14,449 bases of DNA from JBFLVQ01 sp040758525 (lineage in GTDB: Bacteria; Acidobacteriota; Blastocatellia; Chloracidobacteriales; JADJPF01). A program made the position numbers and the translations under genes. Below the pieces are notes generated by a model, which made no database searches, was not told the DNA's origin, and saw only the letters and a program-made list of their open reading frames with translations. Of this stretch, positions 1-12,000 are shown piece after piece. The stretch is from the NCBI GenBank assembly GCA_040758525.1, contig JBFLVQ010000175.1:1-14449 (forward strand), in the 5' to 3' direction. Each line of letters begins with the position of its first letter. Position 1 is the first letter of the stretch.

Positions 1-1
1 A

Positions 2-3000
2 AATGAATTTATTGCTCCTCGTAATGATATCGAAACAAAGATCTCTGAAATCTGGCAAGAGCTGCTGGGTATAGTACCAATAGGAGCTTACGATAACTTT
101 TTTGAGTTGGGTGGACACTCATTGTTAGCTTCTCAAATCGTTTCACGTCTACGCAAGGTATTTAATGTTGATTTGTCGGTAAGTGTTCTGCTACAAACAC
201 AAACAATTGCTAGGTTGGCAGAGCAAGTAGAAGCTATTTTATGTGGCAACAATGGTTGGCAAGAGCCCGTTACAATAATAACTCAACGTAACACCAATGA
301 GTCAAAACTGTTGGATGAGCAGAATGGTACGTATCCGCTCACTTTTGCTCAGCAGCGGATCTGGATACTCAATCAACTGGCACCAAACGATCCCTCTTAT
401 ATTATTCCTATAACATTACATCTAAGTGGTTCGCTTAATACATCGGCACTTGAACAGAGTATTAATGAAATAGTTCGCCGCCATCAAATTTTGTCTACAA
501 ATTTCATCACTATAGATGGAGTTCCTGTTCAAAAGATAAATCCGGTCAGCAGACTCACGCTTGCAGTAGATGATCTACAATATCTGCCAGAGTGTGAGCG
601 GCAAACTGAGGCGTTGTATCGGGCTAGAGAATCAGCCTTAAAACTATTTAATCTAGAAAAAGATCAATTAATACGTACCCAATTATTTAGACTAAAAGTA
701 GATGAGTACCTGATGATGCTTTCAATGCATCATATTGTCTCTGATGGTTGGTCATTGGGGATCTTTTTCAAAGAGATGATCGCACTTTATGATGCCTTTT
801 CTACCGACAGATCCTCACCACTGCCTGAACTGTCTATACAGTACTCAAATTTCTCACATTGGCAGCACAATTTTCTCTCAGACACAACATTAACAAAGCA
901 ACTCTCATATTGGCATGAAAAATTGGCGGATGCACCTAGACAAATACCACTTCCCACTGATCGACCTAGGCCACCACGACCGAGTTTTTCTGGCTCACGT
1001 TATCGTTTGCCTATGACTGGCAAACTCGTTGAAGCACTCACTAGATTAGGTTATAAGCAAGGCACAACCCTATTTGCGGTTATGCTCACAGCTCTAAAGG
1101 TACTGCTGTTTAGATGGACTGGAGAGAAAGATATTGTTATTGGCACAGTCAGCGCTGGACGAAACAGGCTCGAACTAGAAGCTCTAATTGGTTGCTTTAT
1201 TAACTTTCTGCCTTTACGTTCGCACTTGTCTGAAAGCCAATCGGCAATTGAACTTCTTGATCAGGTCAACAAAACCCTGCTAGAAGCATATGCTCATGAG
1301 GATTGTCCATTTGATAAAATAGTTGAGCTTTTTGGTGCAGAACATAGAGCAAGCCATCATCCACTGTATAATGTTGGTTTCTTGATGCAGAACTTTCTCC
1401 TGCCAACACGCTTTACGGATCACCTATCTATCGATTTTATTCCTATTGAGAGTGAGGCTTCCTTATTAGATCTTCGCTTTATTGTCCTGCCACCTGATAA
1501 GACCGGTACACGTTCGCTAGAATGCGAGTACAACACTGATCTGTTTGACACAAATACTATAGAAAAGTTGATGCACAGCTACTTACGAATCTTAACAGAG
1601 ATTGTTGAAGACCCAGAGAAGAGGCTAAGACAATTCGAATTGATCGACTTAGTATGTGTAGCAAACAGACCAAAGACTTATTACAGGCTTATAATTGCTG
1701 CCACCTTCACCTGTGAACCAATGGAACAGTCACTCACCTTTTGGCAGCAACAGTTGGAGTGGGAATTTAAAATAGAGTTCGCACCTTATAATCAAGTCTT
1801 CCAGCAGTTACTCGATCCTAATAGCTTGATTGGCAAGAATAAGTCAGGAATAAATGTGCTCCTGATCCGATTTGAAGACTGGAAACGATTTAGCAAATAT
1901 CCAGATACAGAGAATGATTGGGAAAGTATCACAAGAAATACCAGCGAGTTTATCGCCGCTATAAAAGTGGCAGCAGTTCGTACCCCTGCGCCTTTGCTAG
2001 TTTTCTGTTGTCCCGTTTCTGAAGATGCACTTGCCAATCAGAAAACATTCTATGCTCAATTGGAAAAGGATTTTGTTGCTGAACTGACCAATATCAAGAA
2101 TATATATGTGATAAAGAGTAATGAACTATTGACCTCTTATCCAGTTGATAATTATTACGACAGACACAGTGATGAGTTAGGACATATACCATTTTCATTA
2201 GAATTTTTTACTGCGCTGGGAACAATGCTTGTTCGTAAAATTTATGCGTTACGCACCACACCCTACAAGGTAATTGTTCTCGATTGCGATCAAACTCTTT
2301 GGCAAGGTGTGTGTGGCGAGGATGGTACATTTGGTGTTCAGTTCACGCCTGCTCACCAGTTTCTTCAGCAGTTCGTGATAGCACAAGTAGAGTCAGGACG
2401 GCTTGTCTGTTTGTGTAGTAAGAACAATGAAGAAGATGTATGGGAGGTTTTTCAGTATCGAGCGGAAATGCTGCTTAAACCCTCTCATATTGCTGCTTGG
2501 CGAATTAATTGGCAACCAAAATCAGAAAACCTTAAAGAGCTTGCTAAAGAATTACAACTTGGTCTGGACAGTTTTGTCTTTATTGATGATAGTCCGCTTG
2601 AGTGTGCGGAAGTAACGATACACTGCCCTGAAGTACTAACATTGCAATTACCAACAGAGGAAGATCAAATCCCTCGATTTCTCACTAATATCTGGGCTTT
2701 AGATAACATGAATACAACTTCAGAGGATCACCAGCGAACACTCTTTTACCAACAGAGTGTACAGCGTGAACAGTTACGCCGTAAGTCACCCAGCCTTGCA
2801 CAATTCTTGTTGGAATTAAATCTAGAAATTCGTATCAGCAGAGTACAGCCACATCAGTTGGTCAGAGTGGCACAACTGATGCAGCGTACTAATCAATTTA
2901 ATATTAACGCAACACGCCTTTCTGAAAGTGAAATCGAACAGATGCTTACGGCAGGAACACATCAATGCTTAATCGTTGATGTGAGCGATAGATTTGGCGA

Positions 3001-6000
3001 CTATGGTTTGGTTGGGGCAATGTTGTTCTCAATAGCAGACGGAAAGCTTTGCCTGGACAATCTACTTTTGAGTTGTCGGGCGCTGGGTCGTGGTGTAGAG
3101 CACCATATGCTCGCTCTATTGCTAGAACAGGCTCGTAAAGAAGGTCTGGCAACGGTCGAGATCAGATTCGTTTCTACACTAAAGAATAGACCAGCACTCG
3201 ATTTCCTTTTGAGCATTGGCACTCAGTTTAAAGAACCAACAGTTAATGGATATGTGTTTCGCTTTCCTAGTGATTACCCAATACCAGACAGCTTATCTTG
3301 GTCTACAAGCTCAGAGATTTTCGATGGGAGTGAAGAAATTTTTCCTACAATGGTTGTTAAAACTGCTGCCAAGCGAGAAAGAGTTGTGCACTTGCACAAA
3401 ATCGCTGAAGAATTGAACAGTGTTGAACAGATAATGGCAAAGATGGTTGCTTGTAAGCGAGTGCGTCCCATCATTGAGACAGAATTTGTACCACCTGGTA
3501 ATCTTCTGGAAAGAGAGCTTGCAAATATCTGGAGAGAACTTCTTGGAGTAGATCAAATTGGTGTAAACGACAACTTCTTTCAACTTGGTGGTAATTCATT
3601 GCTAGCTACTCAAATGATCTCTAGAGTAGCAAGATTATTCAAAGCAGAGTTATCTTTGTGGGATGTATTTGATTCTCCTACAGTAGCCAACTTGGCAGCA
3701 AAGATAAAACCTCTACCGGTGTCTCCTCAAAATAACGATGAAATTGTAGTGCTGTTACGTAAAGAGTCCGGCAACTTACATTTCCCACTCTCATTTGGTC
3801 AGCAAAGGCTCTGGTTTTTAGATCAATTGGAGCCAGATAATCCTTTATATAATGTGGCAGGAGCTGTAAGGCTGATTGGTAAGCTTGATGTTACTGCACT
3901 GATACATAGTGTTAATGCTATAGTCAAACGTCATGAGATTCTACGCACCTACTTTACTACCATTGATGGTCAGGCGTGCCAGATAATTATCCCTGCATTT
4001 TGCATCGAACTGCCTTTAGTTGAGCTTGGCGAATTAAGCCCTGCTACTCGTGAAATCGAAACGATTCGTTTAGCACAAGCCATGGCGATCAGTCCTTTTG
4101 ATCTTTCCAGCTTACCGCTAATACGTCTTTGTCTTTTGTGTCTCAACAAACAAGAGCATATGTTGCTTACGACTATGCACCATATCATCTCCGATGGATG
4201 GTCATTTGGTATCTTTGTCGAGGAGATGGCAGCCTTTTATCAAGCTTACCATAATAATCAAGATGCACCATTGCCGCTTCTACCATTGCAATATGTCGAT
4301 TATGTGCAATGGCAACGCACATCGATGCAGGATGAAAAGCTGGCAAAACAATTAAGCTACTGGACTAGACAGTTGGCAGGTTGCCCGGCCACGCTAGTAT
4401 TACCGACTGACCGCCCCAGGCCGGTGTTACAGACCTATCAGGGAGCGATCTGGCAGTTTGTGCTGCCGATTAGATTAGTGGAACAGTTGCAAACCCTATG
4501 TAATCGCACAGGTGTGACCATGTTTATGGTGACTTTAGCGGCTTTCAAAGTGTTGCTCTATCGTTATAGCCAGCAGCAGGAGATCGCAATAGGCACTCCC
4601 ATTGCCAATCGTACTCACAGTGAGATAGAAAAATTAATCGGATTCTTTGTCAATACATTAGTACTGTTCACAGAATTGTCTGGAACTGAAAGTTTTGCAC
4701 AATTGCTTTCACGGTTGCGTGATGTAGCTTTAGGTGCATTTGCCCATCAAGCGCTGCCTTTTGAGAAGTTGGTTGAAGAGTTGCAACCACAGCGCGATCT
4801 TAGCCGCTCACCTCTCTTTCAAGTTATGTTTGTACTACAGAATGCACCTATACCACAAATAAAGATAGCAGAATTAGAAATCGATCCATTTGAAGTGGAT
4901 ACAGGTACTGCAAAGTTCGATTTGACACTTATCCTCACACCATTCGTAGATGATCTCAGGGGTACGATTGAATACAACACAGACTTGTTTGATAAAACAA
5001 CCATTGTGCGAATGGCTAGACATTATCAAACAATATTGGAGTCGATCGCAACAAATGAGCATCAACCTATTTGGCTATTGCCTATGCTGACAACAAACGA
5101 ACGAGAACAATTGCTGGTAGAGTGGAACAGTATGGCGATAGAGTATCAGACCAGCTTTGTTCATGAATTAATTGCTAGGCAAGCAATAATACAGCCAAAC
5201 GCTACAGCAATAGTTTATCAGGATCAGAAAATCAGTTTTGGCGAGCTTAATTTACAAGCAAACCGATTAGCTTGGCGATTGCGAGAAATGGGTATTAGGC
5301 CAGAAGTAATAGTGGGAATCTGCGCTGAGCGATCTATGGAAATGGTGGTAGGGTTGTTAGCAATTATCAAAGCGGGTGGCGCATATCTCCCCCTAGACCC
5401 TGATTATCCAATTGAACGCTTGAACTTTATGCTAGCAGATGCTGGTGTAGAGTTGGTGCTGATGCAAGCGCAGCTTAAAGAGCGTCTGCAGTTTACACAA
5501 CCAGTAACAGAGGTGTTACTGGATACAGATGATCTATATTGGCAAAGCACAGAGAACCCTACCAGTCTGTTAACATACGATAATCTGGCATATGTAATAT
5601 ACACATCTGGTTCTACTGGCAGACCCAAAGGAGTGATGATTACTCATCGTTCACTGACTAATAACTGTCTGAATGCAATCGAGAGATATGGTTTGCAACC
5701 GACTGATCGTGTGATGCAGTTTACTTCAATCAGTTTTGATGTCAGTGTAGAAGAGATCTTTCCCACCTTAGCGAGTGGGGCAACAGTAGTGCTGCGTTCC
5801 TCACAAGCATTAGACTCATTTGCAGATTTCAATAGATTTATAACAGAGCAGAGAATAACGGTTCTGGCGCTACCAGCTTCTTACTGGCATGAATGGGTTA
5901 GCGAACTGGTTAGAGCTGAAGATAAATTAGCTACCAATCTGAGGTTTGTTATTGTCGGAAATGAAGCGGTGCTTACCGAGCGTTATAAGATATGGCAGCA

Positions 6001-9000
6001 ATTATCTGGTGATACCATAGAATGGCAGAATGGTTATGGACCTACAGAGGCTACAGTAACAACAACACTTTTCAGACCTGGTCGAGAAGCTTGCTGGAGC
6101 AATGCCATTGTGCCGATAGGTCGTCCTATTGGAAATGTTCATGTCTACATATTGGATGAGCATCAGCAGGCAGTACCAATTGGAGTAGCAGGAGAGCTTT
6201 ATATTGGAGGAGCGGGATTAGCGCGTGGATACTTGAGAGGTGCTGATTTAACAGCAGAGAAGTTTATTGCTAATCCATTTGCCACTCAAGCTGGAGCAAG
6301 AATTTACCGGACAGGAGATCTTGTTCGTTACCTGACGGATGGGAACATAGAGTTTCTTGGTCGTGTTGATCAACAGGTCAAAGTACGTGGTTTCCGTATA
6401 GAACCAGCCGAAATCGAAACCGCCCTAGTCGCACATTCGGCTGTGTATGAGTGTGCTGTAGTGCTGAGAGAAGATAGGTCAGCAGACAAGCGGTTGATTG
6501 CTTACTTTACCTGTAACAATTCTTCATCACCTTATATTAACGAATTACGTGGGTTGCTAAGCGAGCGGTTGCCACACTATATGATCCCAACCGATTTTAT
6601 ACTGCTGGAGCGTCTGCCACGTCTGCCAAATGGCAAGTTAGATCGGCGTGCACTACCTGATCCTGAAACAACCCGACTCGGCCCAACCAGAACATATTTT
6701 GCTCCTAATACTCCCACACAAGAGATACTGATAGAGTTATGGATTAGAATACTTGGAGTTCAACAAGCAGGGATTCATGACAACTTTTTCGAATTGGGTG
6801 GACACTCACTGTTAGCCACTCAACTAATCTCCCGTATAAAAGGAATCTTCCATGTGGAGCTTCCCATTAACACTATTTTTGCAGCGCCTACCATTGCTGA
6901 ATTTAGCAAACATATCGATAATTATTTAAAATTGGATCAAGAAATCACTTTGCCCCCTATTACGCGAGTTGACCGCAATGGCAATAGCAGATTGCCATTA
7001 TCGTTTTCCCAACAACGACTCTGGTTTCTTGATCAATTGGAACCAGATAATCCTTCATACAATATTTCTGGTGCCGTTCAACTTATCGGCACCCTTGATA
7101 TTGGCGCACTCATTTGTAGTATCAACAAGATTATCTGTCGCCATGAAGTGTTACGTACCAGTTTTACAAATATTGGTGGACAACCTGTTCAGATCATTAC
7201 CCAAGCAATTGAACTACTATTGCCGATTATAGATTTGAGTAAACTAGCGCCAGTTAAGAGAGAATGGTGTGTTGAGCGATTAGCAATAGAAGATGCAAAC
7301 CGACCATTTGATCTAACAAAAGTACCTTTACTGCGTGTTAAACTGCTGCGTTTGGATCTGCTAGAACATGTATTGCTGTTTACAATGCATCATATCATAT
7401 CAGATGGTTGGTCATTAGGTATTCTTATACAAGAGATGACGACATTTTATGAAGCGATGGTAACCAAGCGTACTGCTAGTTTACCAGATCTGCCGATACA
7501 GTATGCTGACTATGCATTCTGGCAGTACCAATGCTCGTCACAAAATAGTTGGGCTGTGCAACTAGACTACTGGAAGCGACAACTGGCAGGAAATCTGCCT
7601 TTGCTTGAACTACCTATGGCTAGACCGCGCCTACCCCAACAGACATTTCAAGGCGCAGCCTTGAGTTTTATTATTCCCCAACAATTGACTGATAAGCTCA
7701 AAGCTTTTAACAATCGTCAAGGCGTTACTCTCTTCATGACGTTGTTATCAATCTTCAAAGCATTACTCTACCGTTACACAGGACAAAAAGATATTTTGAT
7801 TGGTTCTCCGATCGCCAATCGCAATCATTACGAAATTGAAGGATTGATCGGCTTTTTTCTTAATACATTGGTTCTGCGCACAGATCTTACAGGAAGTCTC
7901 TGTTTCAAGGAACTATTGTTGCGAGTGAAAAAGACTGCATTAGACGCTTATGCGTATCAAGATCTGCCATTCGAGAAATTACTTGAGCAATTGCAACCAG
8001 AGCGAGATATCGGTCGCACACCATTATTTCAAGTAATGTTTGTGTTGCAAAACGTGCCTTTACCTGTTTTCCATTTGCCAGAGCTAGAGATCACTAATAT
8101 TGAAATTCCTACTGAAACAGTCAAATTCGATCTGCATTTATCCTTTGACGCTGTATCAAATGAGCTGGTCGGCACTTTTGAATATAATACTGATCTATTT
8201 GAAGCATTAGCCATTGAACAGATGGCGAGACATTATCAAGTTCTATTGTCGGCTGTTTTGACTGATCCTGAACAGCCTCTTTCATCTTTAAATCTCCTTA
8301 CACCTGCTGAGTGCCAGCAGATAGCTGGTCGTGGCAATAAGGTTTTGCCATCAGGTCAATTCGTTGAATTCGTAGCCAGCGAGATTAATCAATCGATTGT
8401 AAAGCGATTCGAATCTCAGGTGCAGAGATATCCAGACAGAATCGCAGTAAAAACAGAGGAGCATGCATGGAGTTATGATCTTCTCAATAGAAAAGCCAAT
8501 CGTATTGCCTGTACCATAGCAACTAGGCTTGGCACAGCCGAAGGAAGAATAGCATTACTCTTCGAGCATGATGCTGCAATGATTGCAGGATTGCTAGCGG
8601 TGCTAAAAGCAGGAAAGACATATGTGCCTTTAGATCCGCATTATCCTAAAGATCGTTTAATTTATATGCTCGCCGATTCACAATCAATGGCGGTGTTGGT
8701 CAACAATAATAATCTAGACTTTGCTGCAATGCTGACAGATGATCAGAACCTTCCTTTGATTAACATCGATGAGGTGGATAATTCAGCTACGGATGATAAT
8801 CTTGATCTAGATATTTCCCCTGACAGACTTACCTATATTCTTTACACTTCTGGATCAACTGGACAACCTAAAGGTGTTATCCAGAGAGATAGCAATGTAC
8901 TCTATTTCATCAGTGCTTACACTAATAATTTACATATTTGTCCAGAAGACAGACTAACACTCTTTTCCTCTTACAGCTTCGATGCTGCTGTAATGGATAT

Positions 9001-12000
9001 ATTCGGGGCTTTATTGAATGGTGCCTGCCTATTTCCCATAAATGTCAAAGAGAAAGGCTTGTTAAATGTAGCTAACAGAATTATTGATGAGCAGATAACT
9101 ATCTTCCATTCAACTCCCACGCTATATCGTTATTTTATAAATACTCTCAATGGTACAGAAGAGTTCCCTAAACTACGACTGATTGTTTTGGGTGGGGAAG
9201 AAGCTCATAAGAATGATTTTCAATTCTACCAACAACACTTTCCTGAAGAATGTATATTGATTAATGGTTTAGGACCAACTGAATCAACTTTGGCTTTGCA
9301 GTATTTTATCAATAAACATACAAAGATAGATCGCAACAGTATCCCAGTCGGTTATCCCATTGTTGGCAGCGAAGTGCGACTTGTAAATGAGGCGGGTGAA
9401 CAGGTTGCCATTTATGGAAGTGGTGAGATCGTCATTTCCAGTCCTTATCTCGCGTTAGGATATTGGCAGAAGCCTCAACTAACCGAGGCGGTGTTCTATA
9501 CTGATCCAGAGTCTAATAAAAGAGACTATTTTACTGGCGATTTAGGACGCTGGCTGCCCGATGGCAGTATAGAGTTCATTGGTAGAAAAGATTTTCAAGT
9601 AAAGATTAGGGGTCAGCGAGTTGAAATAGCAGAGATAGAGGTCTGTTTGGCCGGGTTTCCCGCAGTAGTCGAAACAGCCGTCATTGCTAGAGAAAACCAT
9701 CGTGGTGAGAAAGAGTTGGTCGCCTACTTTACGACAAGATCGGAATGTTGCTTAAGCGAACTTCGCCGCTATCTGCGCGAGAAGCTGCCAGATTTTATGA
9801 TTCCTACTCAATATGTGCAGCTTGATAGTTTGCCATTAACACCTAGCGGTAAGATCGATCGTCAATCTCTACCTACACCAAATTGGTTGGGAGTGATTGT
9901 GAATAGTGTATATTCTCTCTCTAAGACTCCTATTGAGGAGATTATCAGGGGATTTTTCACACAGTTATTAGGTATTGAGACCATAGGTACTAACGATAGT
10001 TTCTTTGATCTCGGTGGACACTCACTATTAGCGACTCAACTTGTTTCGTATATACGAACCGTGTTTGGTATAGAGCTGCCATTGCGAAGCCTATTCGATA
10101 ATCCAACTATAATAGGATTAGTCGAGTGCGTAACAACATTACTTAATACAGAAGCAACACTCTCAACATCAACTATTGTAGCTTTACCAAGAAAGGAATT
10201 AATACCACTCTCATTCGCCCAACAACGGTTATGGTTTCTGGATCGATTTGAACCAAGTAGTTCAACTTACAATATCACAGTAGCAGTACACCTGCAGGGC
10301 TGGTTGGACAAAGCTGCATTGGAATACAGCATCAATGAAGTAATAAAAAGGCATGAGGCGCTACGGACTAGCTTTAGCTTGATCAATGACCAGCCTGTGC
10401 AGATAATAACGGATCGACTATTATTGGAGATTAGGCAACAAGATCTTTGCCATCTACCTGATGAACAACGAGAGACAATTGCATTAGAACAGGCTGTTAG
10501 AGAGGCTAAACAACCCTTCAATCTGAGTACTGGTCCATTACTGCGAGTAAGCTTGTTTAAGCTTGCTGAGCAGGAGCATATACTACTTTTAAGTATGCAC
10601 CATATTATCAGTGATGGCTGGTCAATAGGTATATTAATCAGAGAAGTTGCTACATTCTATCAAGCATATTGTCACAATAGAGCATATCAATTATCCCCAT
10701 TGCCGGTACAGTATGCAGACTATGCGCTATGGCAGCGTGAATGGTTGCAAGGTGAGGTACTAGCGCGGCAGCTTGCTTATTGGAAGAAGCAACTTGCTGA
10801 TATCAAACCGCTCTCGTTGCCTACCGATTATCTACGTCCTACCAGACAGAGCTACAGAGGTGCGGCTCAACCTATTAGATTAGACAGGCAAACTGCCGAA
10901 CAGATTAAGGCGCTAAGTCGTCAAGAAGGGACAACACTATTTATGGTGTTGTTAGCGGTATTCAAGATATTACTTCAACGTTACAGTGGACAGCTTGATA
11001 TTGCGGTCGGCACACCGATCGCAAACCGTAATCGTGCAGAGATAGAAGGATTGATCGGATTATTCATCAATACATTAGTACTGCGCACCGATATGTCAGG
11101 CAGTCCTACAGGTTTAGAACTACTAGCAAGAGTACGGGAAGTAGCTTTAGGCGCGTATACGCATCAGGACCTACCATTCGAGAAGTTGGTTGATGATCTG
11201 CAGCCTGTGCGTGATCTAAGTCGCAATCCACTATTCCAGGTAATGTTTGTGCTACAGAATGCACCTATGCCAGCGCTGGAGATTTCCGGTTTAACATTAA
11301 AGCCTCTATGGATCGAAAATGCTGCCATTAAATTTGATTTGACATTGTTATTAGAGGAAGAGAGACAAGAACTAGTTGGTGAGTTTAGATACAATAGAGA
11401 TCTGTTTGAAACTGATACCATTACTCGCCTAAGCAGCCATTTTCAAACACTACTCAGCAGCCTGCTAGCAGATCCATCGCAACGCATCTGTAATTTGCCA
11501 CTGTTAAGCGAATCTGAGCGTAAACAGCTATTAATAGAATGGAATAATACTTTAGTTTATCGCTCTCAGGACAAGAGTGTTCATCAACTGTTTGAAGAAC
11601 AATCAGAACGTACACCTGATGCAATTGCTCTGATCTGTGAGAATATACAATTGAGCTATCGAGAGTTAAATATTCGTGCTAACCAATTGGCATACTATCT
11701 GATGAAATTGGGAGTGACACCAGAGGCACCCATAGGTATCTGTTTAGAGCGTTCGATAGAGATGATTGTTGCCCTATTGGGCATTCTCAAAGCAGGAGGG
11801 ACATATGTTCCACTCGACCCTGCTTATCCAAAGGATCGATTAGCTTTCATCTTGATAGACACTCAATTAACTGTACTACTAACAGAAAGTCGATTTGCTG
11901 AGACTCTGCCGGATCTTAGTAGACAGTTGATCTGTATCGATACTGATTGGCAAATAATTGTTAGACAAGCCACAGATAATCCTGCACTACGTACACTCAC

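Larger units (their letters stand above)
3785..5089 (+). other. C2: condensation domain
   Basis: Joins the chain on PCP-b (predicted to end in glycerate) to the amino acid on PCP-c. Motifs in order: PLSFGQQRLWFLDQL, KRHEILRTYF, MHHIISDGWSFGIF (second His at 4181-4183, residue 1394), LQYVDYVQWQ, IGTPIANRTHSEIEKLIGFF, then NTLVLFTEL and PLFQVMFVLQN. This is the LCL-like form, consistent with no epimerase upstream. One oddity is Phe in the NTLVL(R) motif where Arg is usual and where C3 and C4 have it. The donor here would be a hydroxyacyl and not an aminoacyl unit. Confidence 0.95.

Noticed and set aside
1640..1700. Possible deletion of an adenylation domain by assembly error at the C1-FkbH junction
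   Set aside because: The junction is in frame with a normal-looking linker (FELIDL then the FkbH start), the FkbH domain is complete from its N-terminal part, and C1 itself is of a type adapted to it. A missing A domain seems to be the true architecture.
1792..2037. Minus-strand open frame, and the other minus-strand frames across the window
   Set aside because: All lie opposite conserved NRPS domains, several recur at equivalent places in repeated modules (e.g. opposite the MFVLQN segment of C2, C3 and C4), and none has recognisable domains, so they are mirror shadows of the repeated modules.
2403..2615. Short + strand open frame inside the FkbH region
   Set aside because: It is out of frame with the continuous synthetase frame, has no family resemblance and overlaps conserved HAD motifs read in the main frame.
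3269..3508. Possible gene boundary or internal start in the FkbH to PCP-b linker
   Set aside because: The frame is open with no stop, and no separate ribosome binding site plus start is convincing. The linker is long but continuous.
6969..7232. Short + strand open frame at the start of C3
   Set aside because: Out of frame with the synthetase; the main frame here encodes the conserved opening motifs of the condensation domain.
8300..8392. Degenerate docking or epimerase remnant between C3 and A2
   Set aside because: Too short (about 30 residues) and without epimerase motifs; an ordinary though atypical C-A linker.
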